From Gammaproteobacteria bacterium (GTDB lineage: Bacteria > Pseudomonadota > Gammaproteobacteria > JAJFKO01), in the NCBI GenBank assembly GCA_021773175.1, contig JAJFKO010000071.1, forward strand, positions 148,573-212,572: a stretch of 64,000 bases of DNA, read 5' to 3'. Of the stretch, positions 17,653-29,386 are shown in pieces. Made by a program: the position numbers and the translations under genes. The notes under the pieces are model-generated. The model saw nothing but the letters and a program-made list of their open reading frames with translations. It did no database searches and had not been told where the DNA came from. Position 1 is the first letter of the stretch, and the number at the start of each line of letters is the position of its first letter.

Positions 17653-19017
17653 TTATTTACCTGCAACAGTCATACGATCTATCAAAACTGAACCGCTGCA
17701 AACATTACTGCGATAATCGACATCATTGGCAATAGCAACCATACCTTGGAACATATCACGCAAATTACTAGCGACTGTAATTTCGTGTACAGGATACTGT
17801 ATTTCACCATTCTCAACCCAAAAACCACAAGCACCAAGAGAATAGTCACCCGTTAAAATATTAACACCATGGCCCATAGTTTCTGTAACTAATAAACCTC
17901 GATGCATTTGCTTTACTAATTCTGTCAATGATAAATCACTGTGCGTTATACGCACATTATGGACGCCACCCGCATTCGCCGTTGAGCTTAAGCCAAGTTT
18001 GCGTGATGAATAACTACTTAGAATATAAGATTCAAGCAAACCATCTCGAACAAAAACTTGCTCTGGTAAGGTTGCAATACCTTCACCATCAAACGCAGTA
18101 CTGCCTAAACCTTGTAGAATATGAGGATGCTCACTTATCGTGATATGTTTTGGAAATATAGTTTTACCAAGATGATCGACTAAAAATGTTGTTTTACGAT
18201 AAAGATTACCACCACTAACTGCGGCGAGAAATTTAGAGAACAGACTCTTCGCTATATCTGCTTTAAAGATAACGGGTACCTGGCATGTTGACATACTTTT
18301 TGCATTTAATCGCTGTAAACTACGTTTAGCAGCACTGTTTGCCACCTCATCAAATGCAAGCAGATTTTCAGCTTTGCGAGATACTGTAAAATCATAATCA
18401 CGCTGCATATCTTCAGCATCTTGAGCAATAACACAACAGCTTAAACTATGTCGCGTTAATGATGATTTGCCAATAAAACCATGAGTATTGGCATAAACAT
18501 GATGAAAGTTTGCCGTTGAAATACTCGCACCTTCGGAGTTTGTAATTTTTGCATCATAGTCTCGTGCTTTCTGTTCACAATCAAGCGCAAGTTTGATTGC
18601 TGCATCCGGCTCGATATCCCATGGATGATATAAATCAAGGTCAGGAAATTGCATCGCCATTCTGTCTTTATCTGCAAGTCCAACATAATCATCTTCAGCT
18701 ATGAGCTTGGCTATATCACAGGCCGCTTGCACCGCGCTATCAAGAGATTCTGTACGGGTATCAGATGTATTTGCCGTGCCTTTACGCTTGCCAAAATAAA
18801 CATTGATGTTTGCGCCTTTATCGCGATTATGTTCAACAACATCGACACCACCCATGCGCACATTAACATTAAAGCCTTCATTAAAACTGAGATTTACATC
18901 AGCACTAGAACAGCCTTGCTGCTTGGCTTTGTTAAGAATATACTCAGCAATATTTGCTAAATTCTGTTGAATTAACAGAGGATCTTCCCCTGTCTCATGA
19001 TCAGCTTTTAAACTCAT
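17653..19017 (-). CDS. pmbA: TldE/PmbA metallopeptidase subunit
   Basis: A 454-residue partner of TldD. TldD and TldE form a heterodimeric zinc peptidase that degrades unfolded short peptides and, in some bacteria, matures RiPPs or removes CcdA-like antitoxins. TldE-type features: ADVNLSFNEGFNVNVRMGGVDVVEHNRDKGANINVYFGKRKG at the start, ISEHPHILQGLGSTAFDGEG, and ALGACGFWVENGEIQYPV near the end. As expected for TldE, the HExxxH zinc motif of TldD is absent. It heads a pmbA-prfA-prmC run with 6-nt and 1-nt gaps, while tldD is about 1 kb upstream in the same direction. Confidence 0.92.
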   Translation of the reverse strand: MSLKADHETGEDPLLIQQNLANIAEYILNKAKQQGCSSADVNLSFNEGFNVNVRMGGVDVVEHNRDKGANINVYFGKRKGTANTSDTRTESLDSAVQAACDIAKLIAEDDYVGLADKDRMAMQFPDLDLYHPWDIEPDAAIKLALDCEQKARDYDAKITNSEGASISTANFHHVYANTHGFIGKSSLTRHSLSCCVIAQDAEDMQRDYDFTVSRKAENLLAFDEVANSAAKRSLQRLNAKSMSTCQVPVIFKADIAKSLFSKFLAAVSGGNLYRKTTFLVDHLGKTIFPKHITISEHPHILQGLGSTAFDGEGIATLPEQVFVRDGLLESYILSSYSSRKLGLSSTANAGGVHNVRITHSDLSLTELVKQMHRGLLVTETMGHGVNILTGDYSLGACGFWVENGEIQYPVHEITVASNLRDMFQGMVAIANDVDYRSNVCSGSVLIDRMTVAGK

Positions 19018-19077
19018 GGAATTGATGCCCTTGGATATACTTGTAGCGATTTACGTAAGCAAGATTAAATTTCAATG

Positions 19078-19830
19078 CTAAACAAAATGGCCGCCATTCT
19101 GAATGTCAGTCTTTTCCTGTTTGGATAAATGAGGCCATGCACTTAGCAATATGCGACCAGCACTACGTTCAGCAACAACGCGTTGATGAGTTTCCCAAGG
19201 CCATTCATCATTGGTAAATAATCCCATCACAATTGCAACAACTAAAGCAATGGCAACAGCGATACCTAATTTTTCCCAATGAAACCATTTAACGATATGA
19301 TTAACACGTTGTGCAGCAGTTGTTGATACTTGTTCGACATGTTCACAACCATCATCAACGAGTTTCTTGAAATATTCAATACGTAAAGAACGTAAGAGTC
19401 GCGTAATACGTTTCTCTGCTTCTTCAGTAACCTTATCAATGTGATTTATTTTTTCGTCTGTAACACGAGTAAACACATCATTCTGTTCACGAACTAAAGC
19501 TAAATGTTCACGTCCCTGCTGTAATGCTTCTAACGCAGAAACACGAAAACGAGCAACCCCAACGGAGGTCATCATTTCTTGGAATTCACCTAAAATATTT
19601 TTCACTTCATGAATTTGGGAATTGAATTCATGGCGATAGGTTTGCATTTCGTTTTTGCGTTCCGTCTCTTCTTCTTCAAGTTTATTGACGGCAGCTTCTT
19701 GCACTGCGATAAAATCAGCAATATGTTGTGTTAAATGCCGAAATTTATTATCAATATTCCCCGTTGAATTGCCTCGCTCACTAAAATCAGCAAAATCATC
19801 CGGACTCGCAGTAGCACCAATATCACTCAT
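19078..19830 (-). CDS. Hypothetical coiled-coil protein with one membrane helix
   Basis: A 250-residue protein I do not recognise by name. Residues about 30-180 are rich in Glu, Arg, Gln and His with coiled-coil spacing (NKLEEEETERKNEMQTYRHEF, VTDEKINHIDKVTEEAEKRI). A transmembrane helix follows (about 187-206, GIAVAIALVVAIVMGLF), and the C-terminal 40 residues are probably periplasmic (NDEWPWETHQRVVAERSAG). There is no signal peptide. It separates tldD and pmbA, which are functional partners, but any link to them is only positional. Confidence 0.6.
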   Translation of the reverse strand: MSDIGATASPDDFADFSERGNSTGNIDNKFRHLTQHIADFIAVQEAAVNKLEEEETERKNEMQTYRHEFNSQIHEVKNILGEFQEMMTSVGVARFRVSALEALQQGREHLALVREQNDVFTRVTDEKINHIDKVTEEAEKRITRLLRSLRIEYFKKLVDDGCEHVEQVSTTAAQRVNHIVKWFHWEKLGIAVAIALVVAIVMGLFTNDEWPWETHQRVVAERSAGRILLSAWPHLSKQEKTDIQNGGHFV

Positions 19831-20022
19831 GGCATAAACCCCTTATTCATTACTTAGAACTTTAGTCCTATATTCTTTTTTAATTAGAACCCTAATAGCT
19901 CTATTGTTATATTCATGCCCCAACACCGTATCGGTTAATTTAACCTTAGTTAGTCATTTAATCAATTACTAACATTAAAATTAACTCGATTAACGCTTAC
20001 AAATCGGAAAGATATTGAACAA

Positions 20023-21462
20023 TCAAGCGTTCGTGCCACCAACCGTTAATTCATCAATCTTTAATGTGGGTTGGCCAACACCAACAGGCACTGACTGGCC
20101 TTCTTTGCCACAAATACCAACACCGCTATCTAAAGCAAGATCATTGCCCACCATAGAGACTTTGGTTAGAACATCTGAACCACATCCAATTAGCATAGCA
20201 CCTTTGACCGGGTAAGTTACTTTGCCATTCTCAATCATATAAGCTTCACTGGTAGAAAATACAAACTTACCAGAAGTAATATCAACTTGGCCACCACCGA
20301 AGTTGGGAGCATATAAACCTTTTTCAACTGACTGAATAATTTCCTCTGGTGTGTATTGCCCCGCCAACATATAAGTATTCGTCATACGCGGCATCGGTAA
20401 ATGAGCATAGGATTCACGACGTCCATTTCCCGTTGACTTTTCACCCATCAAACCGGCATTAAACTTATCTTGCATATAGCTACGCAAAATACCATCTTCG
20501 ATTAAAACAGTTCTTTGTGCGGGAGTACCTTCATCATCAACTTGCAATGAACCACGACGATTAACAACAGTCGCATCATCCACAATTGTACAACCAGGTG
20601 CGGCAATACGTTCACCAATGCGTCCAGAAAAAGCAGAGCTACCTTTACGATTAAAGTCTCCTTCTAAACCATGGCCAATCGCCTCATGCAATAATATTCC
20701 CGGCCAACCCGGCCCAAGCACTACCGGCATCACTCCTGCTGGTGCAGGTTTAGCATCTAGTGCAACTAATGCTTGCCGCACTGCTTCATTAACAGTTTGC
20801 TCAATACATTCGTCATCAAACATGCTGTAATCAAGGCGTGCGCCACAACCAGAATAAGCTGATTCACGTTGGCCATTTTGTTCGACAATAACAGAGACAT
20901 CAAGTCGTACTAATGGACGCAGATCAGCAGCCAAAGAACCATCGGTTGCCATGACCATCATAACTTCATAAAGACCAGATAAATTTGCCATAACTTGTTT
21001 TACGCGCGAATCTTTTTGCCGAGCTAAGCGATCAACTTTCTGTAACAATGCAATTTTGTCTGTTGCCGTTAAGCTTGGTAACGGATTTACACTTGGATAT
21101 AAAAGATCTTTTTTTGGTCGCTGCCAAGCTTGTAGTTTTCCAGCACCACCATGATAGGCAATACTGCGTGCAGATTTTGCCGCATCTTCTAAAGCCGGTA
21201 AAATAATATCGTCGGAATAAGCAAAGCCGGTTTTCTCACCACACATAGCCCTAACACCAACACCACGGTCAATGGTATAACTGCCATTTTTGACAATGCC
21301 ATCTTCTATGCCCCAACCTTCATGCCAAATTGCTTGAAAATATAAATCAGCGGCATCTACTTGATGGCCGAGAATAGATTCTAAAATTTTGGTTAAATCG
21401 TTTTGTGATAAACCTGCTGGTTCGAGTAAAGTTTGTTGCGCTAAACTTAGATGATCGTTCAT
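20023..21462 (-). CDS. tldD: TldD metallopeptidase
   Basis: About 479 residues from ATG at 21462 ([19 protein letters not shown]). An in-frame ATG at 21513 would add 17 hydrophobic residues that the family lacks, so the later start is preferred. The zinc site is [11 protein letters not shown] (HExxxH, about residues 257-262), with the distal Cys region [20 protein letters not shown] and the C-terminal [20 protein letters not shown], all typical of TldD. It works with PmbA/TldE. In E. coli tldD lies just after yhdP; here yhdP is upstream too, with two small secreted-protein genes in between. Confidence 0.95.
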   Translation of the reverse strand: MNDHLSLAQQTLLEPAGLSQNDLTKILESILGHQVDAADLYFQAIWHEGWGIEDGIVKNGSYTIDRGVGVRAMCGEKTGFAYSDDIILPALEDAAKSARSIAYHGGAGKLQAWQRPKKDLLYPSVNPLPSLTATDKIALLQKVDRLARQKDSRVKQVMANLSGLYEVMMVMATDGSLAADLRPLVRLDVSVIVEQNGQRESAYSGCGARLDYSMFDDECIEQTVNEAVRQALVALDAKPAPAGVMPVVLGPGWPGILLHEAIGHGLEGDFNRKGSSAFSGRIGERIAAPGCTIVDDATVVNRRGSLQVDDEGTPAQRTVLIEDGILRSYMQDKFNAGLMGEKSTGNGRRESYAHLPMPRMTNTYMLAGQYTPEEIIQSVEKGLYAPNFGGGQVDITSGKFVFSTSEAYMIENGKVTYPVKGAMLIGCGSDVLTKVSMVGNDLALDSGVGICGKEGQSVPVGVGQPTLKIDELTVGGTNA

Positions 21463-21591
21463 TATTAGGCCTAATCCGATAATTGCTACACAAAGTTTAG
21501 AGGATATATGCAAAATGCTTGGGTAGCAAAAATCTTTTTAGGTTTCTTAGTAATACCAATACAGCGCTAAATAATAGCTAACAGACTTTGC

Positions 21592-22086
21592 TCAACCTAG
21601 TGTTAATGGACAGCTATGAGGATTAGCATTAAAACTCTTACAAGTTAAAGCTCCTTGTGGATAAGGACCACTCCCATCAACTTGCCAACCATATGACGGA
21701 TTAAGAAAACTTGAGTTTGCAACAATATTACTGTTTTCTATGGGAACATATAAAATGTACTGTTCATTATTATCTGCATACAAAGCAAATGGTAAAGACC
21801 CACCAGAATCTCTTGCATCTGTTTTGGAATACGATTTTGCATAAGCTTTAACTTTAGCAAATAAAAAAACCTTTGTTGTATTCTTCGGTAAAACATTCAT
21901 GAAAATCAGTCTATATCGCAAATGTAATGCACTACTCCCGTCAACATGACAATCAGGATAAATAGTATCATTGCCATGACAGATAATTTTTGCAGGTAAA
22001 TAAATGCTTGTTGATGACGCAGATGCAAATTGACTCATTAGCAGCATAACCATAGTAAAGATAGATAGAGTTAATATTTTTTTCAT
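21592..22086 (-). CDS. Small secreted protein, Cys-paired (paralogue of 22127-22603)
   Basis: 164 residues from ATG at 22086 (MKKILTLSIFTMVMLLMSQFASA), a clear Sec signal peptide with likely cleavage after ASA. A more upstream in-frame ATG gives a poor leader and is rejected. The mature part has a Cys pair near the start (LPAKIICHG...YPDCHVDG) and another near the end (GALTCKSF...HSCPLT), probably disulfides, with a W-V-D-GxGP-P motif between. The upstream neighbour has the same layout. The function is unknown; export to the periplasm or beyond is likely. No lipobox is present. Confidence 0.65.
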   Translation of the reverse strand: MKKILTLSIFTMVMLLMSQFASASSTSIYLPAKIICHGNDTIYPDCHVDGSSALHLRYRLIFMNVLPKNTTKVFLFAKVKAYAKSYSKTDARDSGGSLPFALYADNNEQYILYVPIENSNIVANSSFLNPSYGWQVDGSGPYPQGALTCKSFNANPHSCPLTLG

Positions 22087-22126
22087 AGTTATATCGCTCG
22101 TTGTAATGTTTATTGTTAACTGTACA

Positions 22127-22603
22127 TTATCTAGGAATAATATTGCACTGATTTGCAGAATCACTACCACAAGCCAAGGTATAAGCAGTTAAAGGATTAG
22201 GAACAGGGCCTGGGTCTACAACAGGAAACCAATTCCCTGTTGAGTGTTTATAGGTTGAATCAGCAACAAAACCAGGTGAAGTACTAACAAGAAGATTTGT
22301 GCTGCCATCAGATGAAATATAAGTAGCAGCAACAATAAACAAATTGTGCGAGTTGCCTTGAGGGGCATCTTTAGCTTCTGCCAGAATACCGCCAAAATAA
22401 GTCCATGTGTGCGTTCCTGGATATAGCCACTGTCGTAATTTAGCTTTATCAACTATATGTAATTGCAACGGATTATTCTGAAAGTCACACTGTATATTTT
22501 TTGATTGAGAGATAGTACAGGTAAGGGTTTGTGGAAAATGATAAGCAAAACAGTTAGTTGTTGTAAGAAGCAAAGAAACTAAAGCAAATAAAGCGATACG
22601 CAT
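22127..22603 (-). CDS. Small secreted protein, Cys-paired (paralogue of 21592-22086)
   Basis: A 158-residue protein with signal peptide MRIALFALVSLLLTTTNCFA and likely cleavage before YHF. It shares its plan with the next gene downstream: FPQTLTCTISQSKNIQCDF near the start, then a beta-rich middle, then WFPVVDPGPVPNPL and a final Cys pair (LACGSDSANQC). The two are probably an ancient tandem duplication. I do not recognise the family. There is a 40-nt gap to the next gene, so the two form an operon. Both sit between yhdP and tldD, an unusual place for extra genes. Confidence 0.65.
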   Translation of the reverse strand: MRIALFALVSLLLTTTNCFAYHFPQTLTCTISQSKNIQCDFQNNPLQLHIVDKAKLRQWLYPGTHTWTYFGGILAEAKDAPQGNSHNLFIVAATYISSDGSTNLLVSTSPGFVADSTYKHSTGNWFPVVDPGPVPNPLTAYTLACGSDSANQCNIIPR

Positions 22604-22739
22604 CTTATTATTCCTTATCTATTTGAGTTGTCGAATTATCTCCCAGCGGCACGATGACGTCAACATGCAATTATTGTGGCACTAAACCTCGCCAGTCAAC
22701 AAGATCTACACCAGCGAGCGTCCGAGGGATTCATAAACT

Positions 22740-25700
22740 TTATGCGGTATTTTGTAATTCATGAAAAATAGGTTTTTTCCATGGCCCCTCAATAGTGTAA
22801 TAATGTGCCGTATAGCGCTGTAACTCCGGACTAAAGAGTTTATCTGCTGCCCACGTTACCGCTCCGGCAATCGGGCCACCGATCAATGTTGCAATAACCG
22901 GTAAGCTTGAAGTTAGATAAGGCACGACTTTCATTTTCAAGTTGTAATCTTTATTGGCTAAACCAATACGACCTTGCAATCGAATCTTAGCAACCGATCC
23001 ATCTACTCGCGTATCTTTTGTTACAGCATTACCATCATGTAATTTAATTGAACCTCGCAATAAGTCAAAAGCAAAACCAGAATCAGTCAAATCACTAAAA
23101 TCCAACGTTAAACGACGCGGCAAGGTTTGTAAGCTTAGTAAATTAATAAACTTACCCATGCCTAACTTCTCATTAGTCTCTTTACTTAAACCAACAATTC
23201 GACCACGACGAATTTGCACCGAGAGGCGACCATCCAACGATTGCATATCAGGTTCATAAGGCGTACCACGCCAGGATAATTTAAAGAGTGCTTGACCATA
23301 CCCATTCACTAGTTTTTTGCTAATGTTCCAATGCCGTAGCAAATTACCAAAGTTATTTGCTTGTAGCTCTCCTGTTAGCATTGTTTGCTCTTGTTGGTTT
23401 AGTTCACTCCATGATCCTGTTAGTTTTAATTTGTATTGATTCGTTTGAATGACTAAGCGCTTAATAACTGCAGAATGTTGTTTATGTCGTAGTAATAATA
23501 AAACACTCCCCACTTGCTTATCATTCAGTTTGAAACGGTTAATAGCAAGATCCATGTTGGGCAGAATATCCGGATTTAATTCTTTGCCTTTAGACTTAGT
23601 TAAATGCAAATTGCAATGTGTTAAATCGATATCAATCGGCTGTGATAATCCAGGGTTAGGCAAAATAATAATTCCAGCAATGTTGTCACTCTTTATTTTC
23701 GTCTGCCATGAGTATTTCACTGGACGAATATGTAATGACACTTTATGTAATGTTTGTTGATACGCCTTTAATGTACCAACCTGTAAGTCAATTGAATTTA
23801 TTATTTTCCCGAGTGCAGATGCCGTTGTTTCTTTTTGCATTGCAGCAGATTCTTTTGGCATAGCCTTCATTAAATTTTGCCAAGGCTGTAAATCAAAATC
23901 AGGCAAAGAACCAATAATCCGTAAGCCAGTACTTTTTGCTAACTGCAGCTTACCTTTATGTAAAATAATAGTACCGCGCATAAAATTCTCATGCTGCTTA
24001 ATATCCTGATACTCCAAAATCGCCTTGAGCCAATGAGCATAGCTGAGCTTAACTAGCATTGGATTGTCATCAGAAAACAAAATCATTAAATCCAAAGGCT
24101 TTTCTTGTGTTGCTGCTTTAGCAAATGGCTGAGGTAAATTACTAGTAATGCCCTGTAGACTTGAATGTAAATTAAATATCTCTATCTTATGTGGATTTTT
24201 ATATAGTTTTAATTCCAGCTGATAATCTGTGGTGCCGTGCAACTTATCAAGAAAGGGTGATGCTACAACTTGCTTCAATCGTGCTATATTGATCTTACCA
24301 TTAGCGTGTAATGAAAAATGAGCCTTTGATTTCTCATTAACGGTACTAAGAGAAAACTTAATTGGTTCATCAAACAATACTGCAGAAAAATCATTTGCCC
24401 ATAAGTCTCTTTCGTTGAACTTCGCGGTACCACGAACATCATGAATCGTAATATGTTGTTTTGTTGCGATGACCATTCCGTTGGTAGTGGCAATTTCACC
24501 AAGTAATTTTGTTTTCTTATTATCATGAGTAATAGGTATTAGCATCTTAATCTTTGTCTGAGCCACGCCTTTTAATTGGATCTTGTTATCATGTAATTTT
24601 TTCACCACATCACGCATGGGACTCTGCATTAAAAAGTTTTCGAAATTAGTAAAGTCACCGCTAATGTCACCCAGCACTGACATCATTACCGGTATTTTTT
24701 GATTGCTAGTGATATCTGGTATTTCGGCTTGTAGCGTATTAATGTGCGCGCCACAAACAGATCCTTTATCGATATTAACCATCATCTTATTACCAATAAA
24801 ACGTAGTATGCCATCTATGTTTTTAGCCATAGGATAATGTTGGCTATAGCGCAAGTCTAAATTATGAAAAACAGTGGTCACCCACAAATGTTCATTCGGT
24901 TTTTTATTATTTTCAGCAAAAGGTATATCTCTCACTTGGCCACGAATATTAATTTGTGTGTGAGCATCTTCACTGCTAACTAATGCTGAGTCTAACCACT
25001 TCACAACTTTGCTTGCTAGTAATTTTTTTGGTAAGTAATGAAGAATATAACGCAGTTTATACAGATCACTGTTCGCGATTATATTGATAAAAGGTGAACT
25101 ACCATCATTAGGTAAAATAAGCGTAGCATTTGCGGCAAGCTTTGCTTCAGAATTATAGATACGAAAATCATTCAAATGAAATTGCCAGCTTTTATTAGTT
25201 CGTAACCAGGTAAATTCACCGCTGGCTGCCTGTAAAGATAACTTAGCTGGAAATATTTGCGGCATCCATATTGTTAGAGGATTATTATCTAGTGTTAATT
25301 TACCACTATTAGGTGTTGCCTCAAGTCGACCGATAAAAGAGTTTACAACGCTGCGGTCCTTACCAAGCTTTTCTGACAGGTGTAAATGTAATTGTTTACC
25401 GAGTAAATGCCATGCATGCCAATTCTTGCCTTGCCAAAAAAATTGGCCACTAACATTATTGATCTTTTGTTTCACTTTGCCTTTATCGAAAGATAAAGCA
25501 ACATGTTGTAATGTAATTTTACTTTCAGCTTTATTAATATGTCCTTTAGCTATATGTAGCCATACAGTAAAGCTTGTCAGCGCCTTACTTGCATCGATAT
25601 CGTTAAAATGTATCCCATGTAGCCATGGCCCTAAAGCAAGATTCGCCGCATTAACATAGCCTTCACCTTGCCAATCATGCATGTCTGCAGCATCACCATT

Positions 25701-26387
25701 TAAATTTAAAATCCAGGTTAATTTTGCTTGAGTATGCTCTAACTGGGCATTGCCTAATAAACGATGTGAGTCGCCGTGATTAATCAATTCTAACTCTAGG
25801 TTATTAACGGGAACTAATTGTTTTTCCGCGCCATGCCAAGTTACTTTAATATGCTGTAAAACGATATGTCCATTAGCAAACAAAAATTTCACAACATTAG
25901 GAATACTCAGCCAACCAAAAAAAGCTTGGTCATGATTACGCTTAGCTTCACCTTGTAAACCATAGCTACCATCTTGATGCTGCCAAATTGCAAACTGCGC
26001 ACCATCGATAGTCAGTTTGCTGGCATGCAGTTGCCAAAACAGCAAACTCTTTAAGACATTAATTTTTACTGAAAAATGATTGATATCGAGTAACACATGC
26101 TTTTTACTATCAGTTAGCATGTCAACATCATCGAATTGAATACTCGGCCCAAGACCTTGCCACTGCGCGCTAATTTTACCAATATGAACAGGATGGTGTA
26201 ATAATTGTGATGCCCACTGTTCAAGTAAAGCTTGATGCTTCATTAATTCAGGTGTGTAAATACGAGTAGTTGTCCATAAAATAGAAAATGCCACAACCAG
26301 CATTGCTAATAAATACCATAGCCACTTCAGGCAAGAAATCATGTGTTTTTTAATCACACTGCTTTCCTTAGTGATTTGTTTTGTCAT
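22740..26387 (-). CDS. yhdP: YhdP, AsmA-like inter-membrane phospholipid transport protein
   Basis: A 1215-residue protein. An N-terminal inner-membrane helix (about residues 18-42, CLKWLWYLLAMLVVAFSILW) is followed by a very long periplasmic region of repeating beta strands (DUF3971/AsmA-like), which forms a bridge-like hydrophobic groove for phospholipid transport to the outer membrane. The C-terminal landmarks RLTLDFSDLTDSGFAFDLLRG, VDGSVAKIRLQGRIGLANKDYN and HYYTIEGPWKKP match the family. E. coli YhdP is about 1266 residues. Position between mre genes and tldD matches the usual gammaproteobacterial order; rng and maf are missing from the interval. Confidence 0.93.
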   Translation of the reverse strand: MTKQITKESSVIKKHMISCLKWLWYLLAMLVVAFSILWTTTRIYTPELMKHQALLEQWASQLLHHPVHIGKISAQWQGLGPSIQFDDVDMLTDSKKHVLLDINHFSVKINVLKSLLFWQLHASKLTIDGAQFAIWQHQDGSYGLQGEAKRNHDQAFFGWLSIPNVVKFLFANGHIVLQHIKVTWHGAEKQLVPVNNLELELINHGDSHRLLGNAQLEHTQAKLTWILNLNGDAADMHDWQGEGYVNAANLALGPWLHGIHFNDIDASKALTSFTVWLHIAKGHINKAESKITLQHVALSFDKGKVKQKINNVSGQFFWQGKNWHAWHLLGKQLHLHLSEKLGKDRSVVNSFIGRLEATPNSGKLTLDNNPLTIWMPQIFPAKLSLQAASGEFTWLRTNKSWQFHLNDFRIYNSEAKLAANATLILPNDGSSPFINIIANSDLYKLRYILHYLPKKLLASKVVKWLDSALVSSEDAHTQINIRGQVRDIPFAENNKKPNEHLWVTTVFHNLDLRYSQHYPMAKNIDGILRFIGNKMMVNIDKGSVCGAHINTLQAEIPDITSNQKIPVMMSVLGDISGDFTNFENFLMQSPMRDVVKKLHDNKIQLKGVAQTKIKMLIPITHDNKKTKLLGEIATTNGMVIATKQHITIHDVRGTAKFNERDLWANDFSAVLFDEPIKFSLSTVNEKSKAHFSLHANGKINIARLKQVVASPFLDKLHGTTDYQLELKLYKNPHKIEIFNLHSSLQGITSNLPQPFAKAATQEKPLDLMILFSDDNPMLVKLSYAHWLKAILEYQDIKQHENFMRGTIILHKGKLQLAKSTGLRIIGSLPDFDLQPWQNLMKAMPKESAAMQKETTASALGKIINSIDLQVGTLKAYQQTLHKVSLHIRPVKYSWQTKIKSDNIAGIIILPNPGLSQPIDIDLTHCNLHLTKSKGKELNPDILPNMDLAINRFKLNDKQVGSVLLLLRHKQHSAVIKRLVIQTNQYKLKLTGSWSELNQQEQTMLTGELQANNFGNLLRHWNISKKLVNGYGQALFKLSWRGTPYEPDMQSLDGRLSVQIRRGRIVGLSKETNEKLGMGKFINLLSLQTLPRRLTLDFSDLTDSGFAFDLLRGSIKLHDGNAVTKDTRVDGSVAKIRLQGRIGLANKDYNLKMKVVPYLTSSLPVIATLIGGPIAGAVTWAADKLFSPELQRYTAHYYTIEGPWKKPIFHELQNTA

Positions 26388-26435
26388 TCATCCATGCTAT
26401 TATGCGCGACAAATTAATCTTGGAGCAAAGTAAAT

Positions 26436-26528
26436 ATGTTATATCTCATTGGAGTCGGTGTTCTTGTTCTTGCAAATGTTGCTATCATCTGGGCTTATCG
26501 TAAAGGTCATGGCAAAATTACTAAATAG
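26436..26528 (+). CDS. 30-residue single-helix membrane protein (candidate small ORF)
   Basis: The ORF starts at ATG 26436 with GGAG at 26422-26425 (10-nt spacer) and encodes MLYLIGVGVLVLANVAII followed by WAYRKGHGKITK. That is one transmembrane helix with a short basic tail, expected on the cytoplasmic side. It lies on the plus strand in the gap between minus-strand mreD and yhdP. A possible promoter is TTGTTT (26376-26381), 16 nt, TATTAT (26398-26403). AAATAGG / CCTATTT at 26523-26545 forms a small hairpin over the stop. No family is recognised. The helix, start signal and size fit a real small membrane protein, but the length makes chance possible. Confidence 0.45.
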   Translation: MLYLIGVGVLVLANVAIIWAYRKGHGKITK

Positions 26529-26562
26529 GTTGTTCTATCCTATTTAATAAAATATTCTTGCG

Positions 26563-27056
26563 TTAGACCTTAGCCAATCCCCAGCGCTGACGTAAATCAC
26601 GCAATAAAAAGTACACCCATGGCCATAACAAACCACTGGTAACCGACGCTAACCAATAAAGAAAATTATGTGGAATTTGCCCAATAATGCCTTGTATCAC
26701 GAAAATAATTAATTGGTATACCAAAATAAACAAAAATATTGTTAATGATTGTTGCAGTATTGGAAATAAGCGTACACGTTGATAGGTTTTACAAACTAAG
26801 TAAGCAACGATAACCAGCGCTAATGCATGTTCACCAATCATAGTTCCCGTTAAAATATCAAGATACAGGCCTACAAAAAACGCCAAAGTCACATTCATTT
26901 TTTCTGGAAAAGCTAAAACCCAATAAATCACTGTCATAGCAACCCACGCTGGACGTAACCACTGCGCCCAAATCGGCAATGGCATGACAGTTAATAGAAA
27001 TGCAGCAACAAGCGACAAGATAATTGTAAGATAGCCTTTAATTGTTAATCGCGGTG

Positions 27057-27060
<4 letters not shown>
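26563..27060 (-). CDS. mreD: MreD, rod-shape-determining membrane protein
   Basis: A 165-residue inner-membrane protein with about five helices (GYLTIILSLVAAFLLTVMPL, WVAMTVIYWVLAF, TLAFFVGLYLDILTGTMIGEHALALVIVAYLV). The FVGLYLDILTGTMIGEHAL block is the MreD signature. It is part of the elongasome with MreB, MreC, RodA and PBP2. Its start overlaps the mreC end by 4 nt. Confidence 0.92.
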
Positions 27061-29065
<2,005 letters not shown>

Positions 29066-29067
29066 TC

Positions 29068-29355
29068 ATGGAATTATCACCGGCTGACGTGCTGAAAATC
29101 GCAAACCTTGCCAAGCTCCATATTGAAGAAGATGATATTCCAGACTATGTCACTAATTTGTCTAAAATTTTAGAATTTGTTGAACAACTCAATGGGGCGC
29201 CAATAGAAAATATTAAGCCCATGGCCCACCCATTAGATGTTATGCAACGCACTCGTGCTGATAACGCTGTTGCAGTTACCACAACCAAGGCAACCCAAGC
29301 GAATGCGCCCGAAGTTGAAAATGGCTTATACTTAGTGCCGCAAGTCATAGAATAA
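29068..29355 (+). CDS. gatC: Asp/Glu-tRNA amidotransferase subunit C
   Basis: 95 residues from ATG at 29068 ([23 protein letters not shown]); an in-frame TTG 15 nt upstream is less likely. The start matches GatC (VxxIAxLAxLxLxEEE), as does the C-terminal [15 protein letters not shown]...[17 protein letters not shown]. The small subunit stabilises GatA in the GatCAB complex, which converts Asp-tRNA(Asn) and/or Glu-tRNA(Gln) to the amidated forms. It is first in a gatC-gatA-gatB operon. Confidence 0.95.
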   Translation: MELSPADVLKIANLAKLHIEEDDIPDYVTNLSKILEFVEQLNGAPIENIKPMAHPLDVMQRTRADNAVAVTTTKATQANAPEVENGLYLVPQVIE

Positions 29356-29386
29356 TATCATTAATTTATCCAGGAAGACGCTTTGT

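Noticed and set aside
17653..21462. TldD/TldE as part of a RiPP (microcin-like) maturation system
   Set aside because: tldD sits in the conserved mre-yhdP-tldD neighbourhood, and neither of the nearby small secreted proteins looks like a modified-peptide precursor with a leader and repeated core.
26381..26403. TTGTCA...TATTAT as promoter of the 30-residue ORF
   Set aside because: The spacer is only 11 nt; TTGTTT at 26376-26381 with a 16-nt spacer fits better and is the version given.
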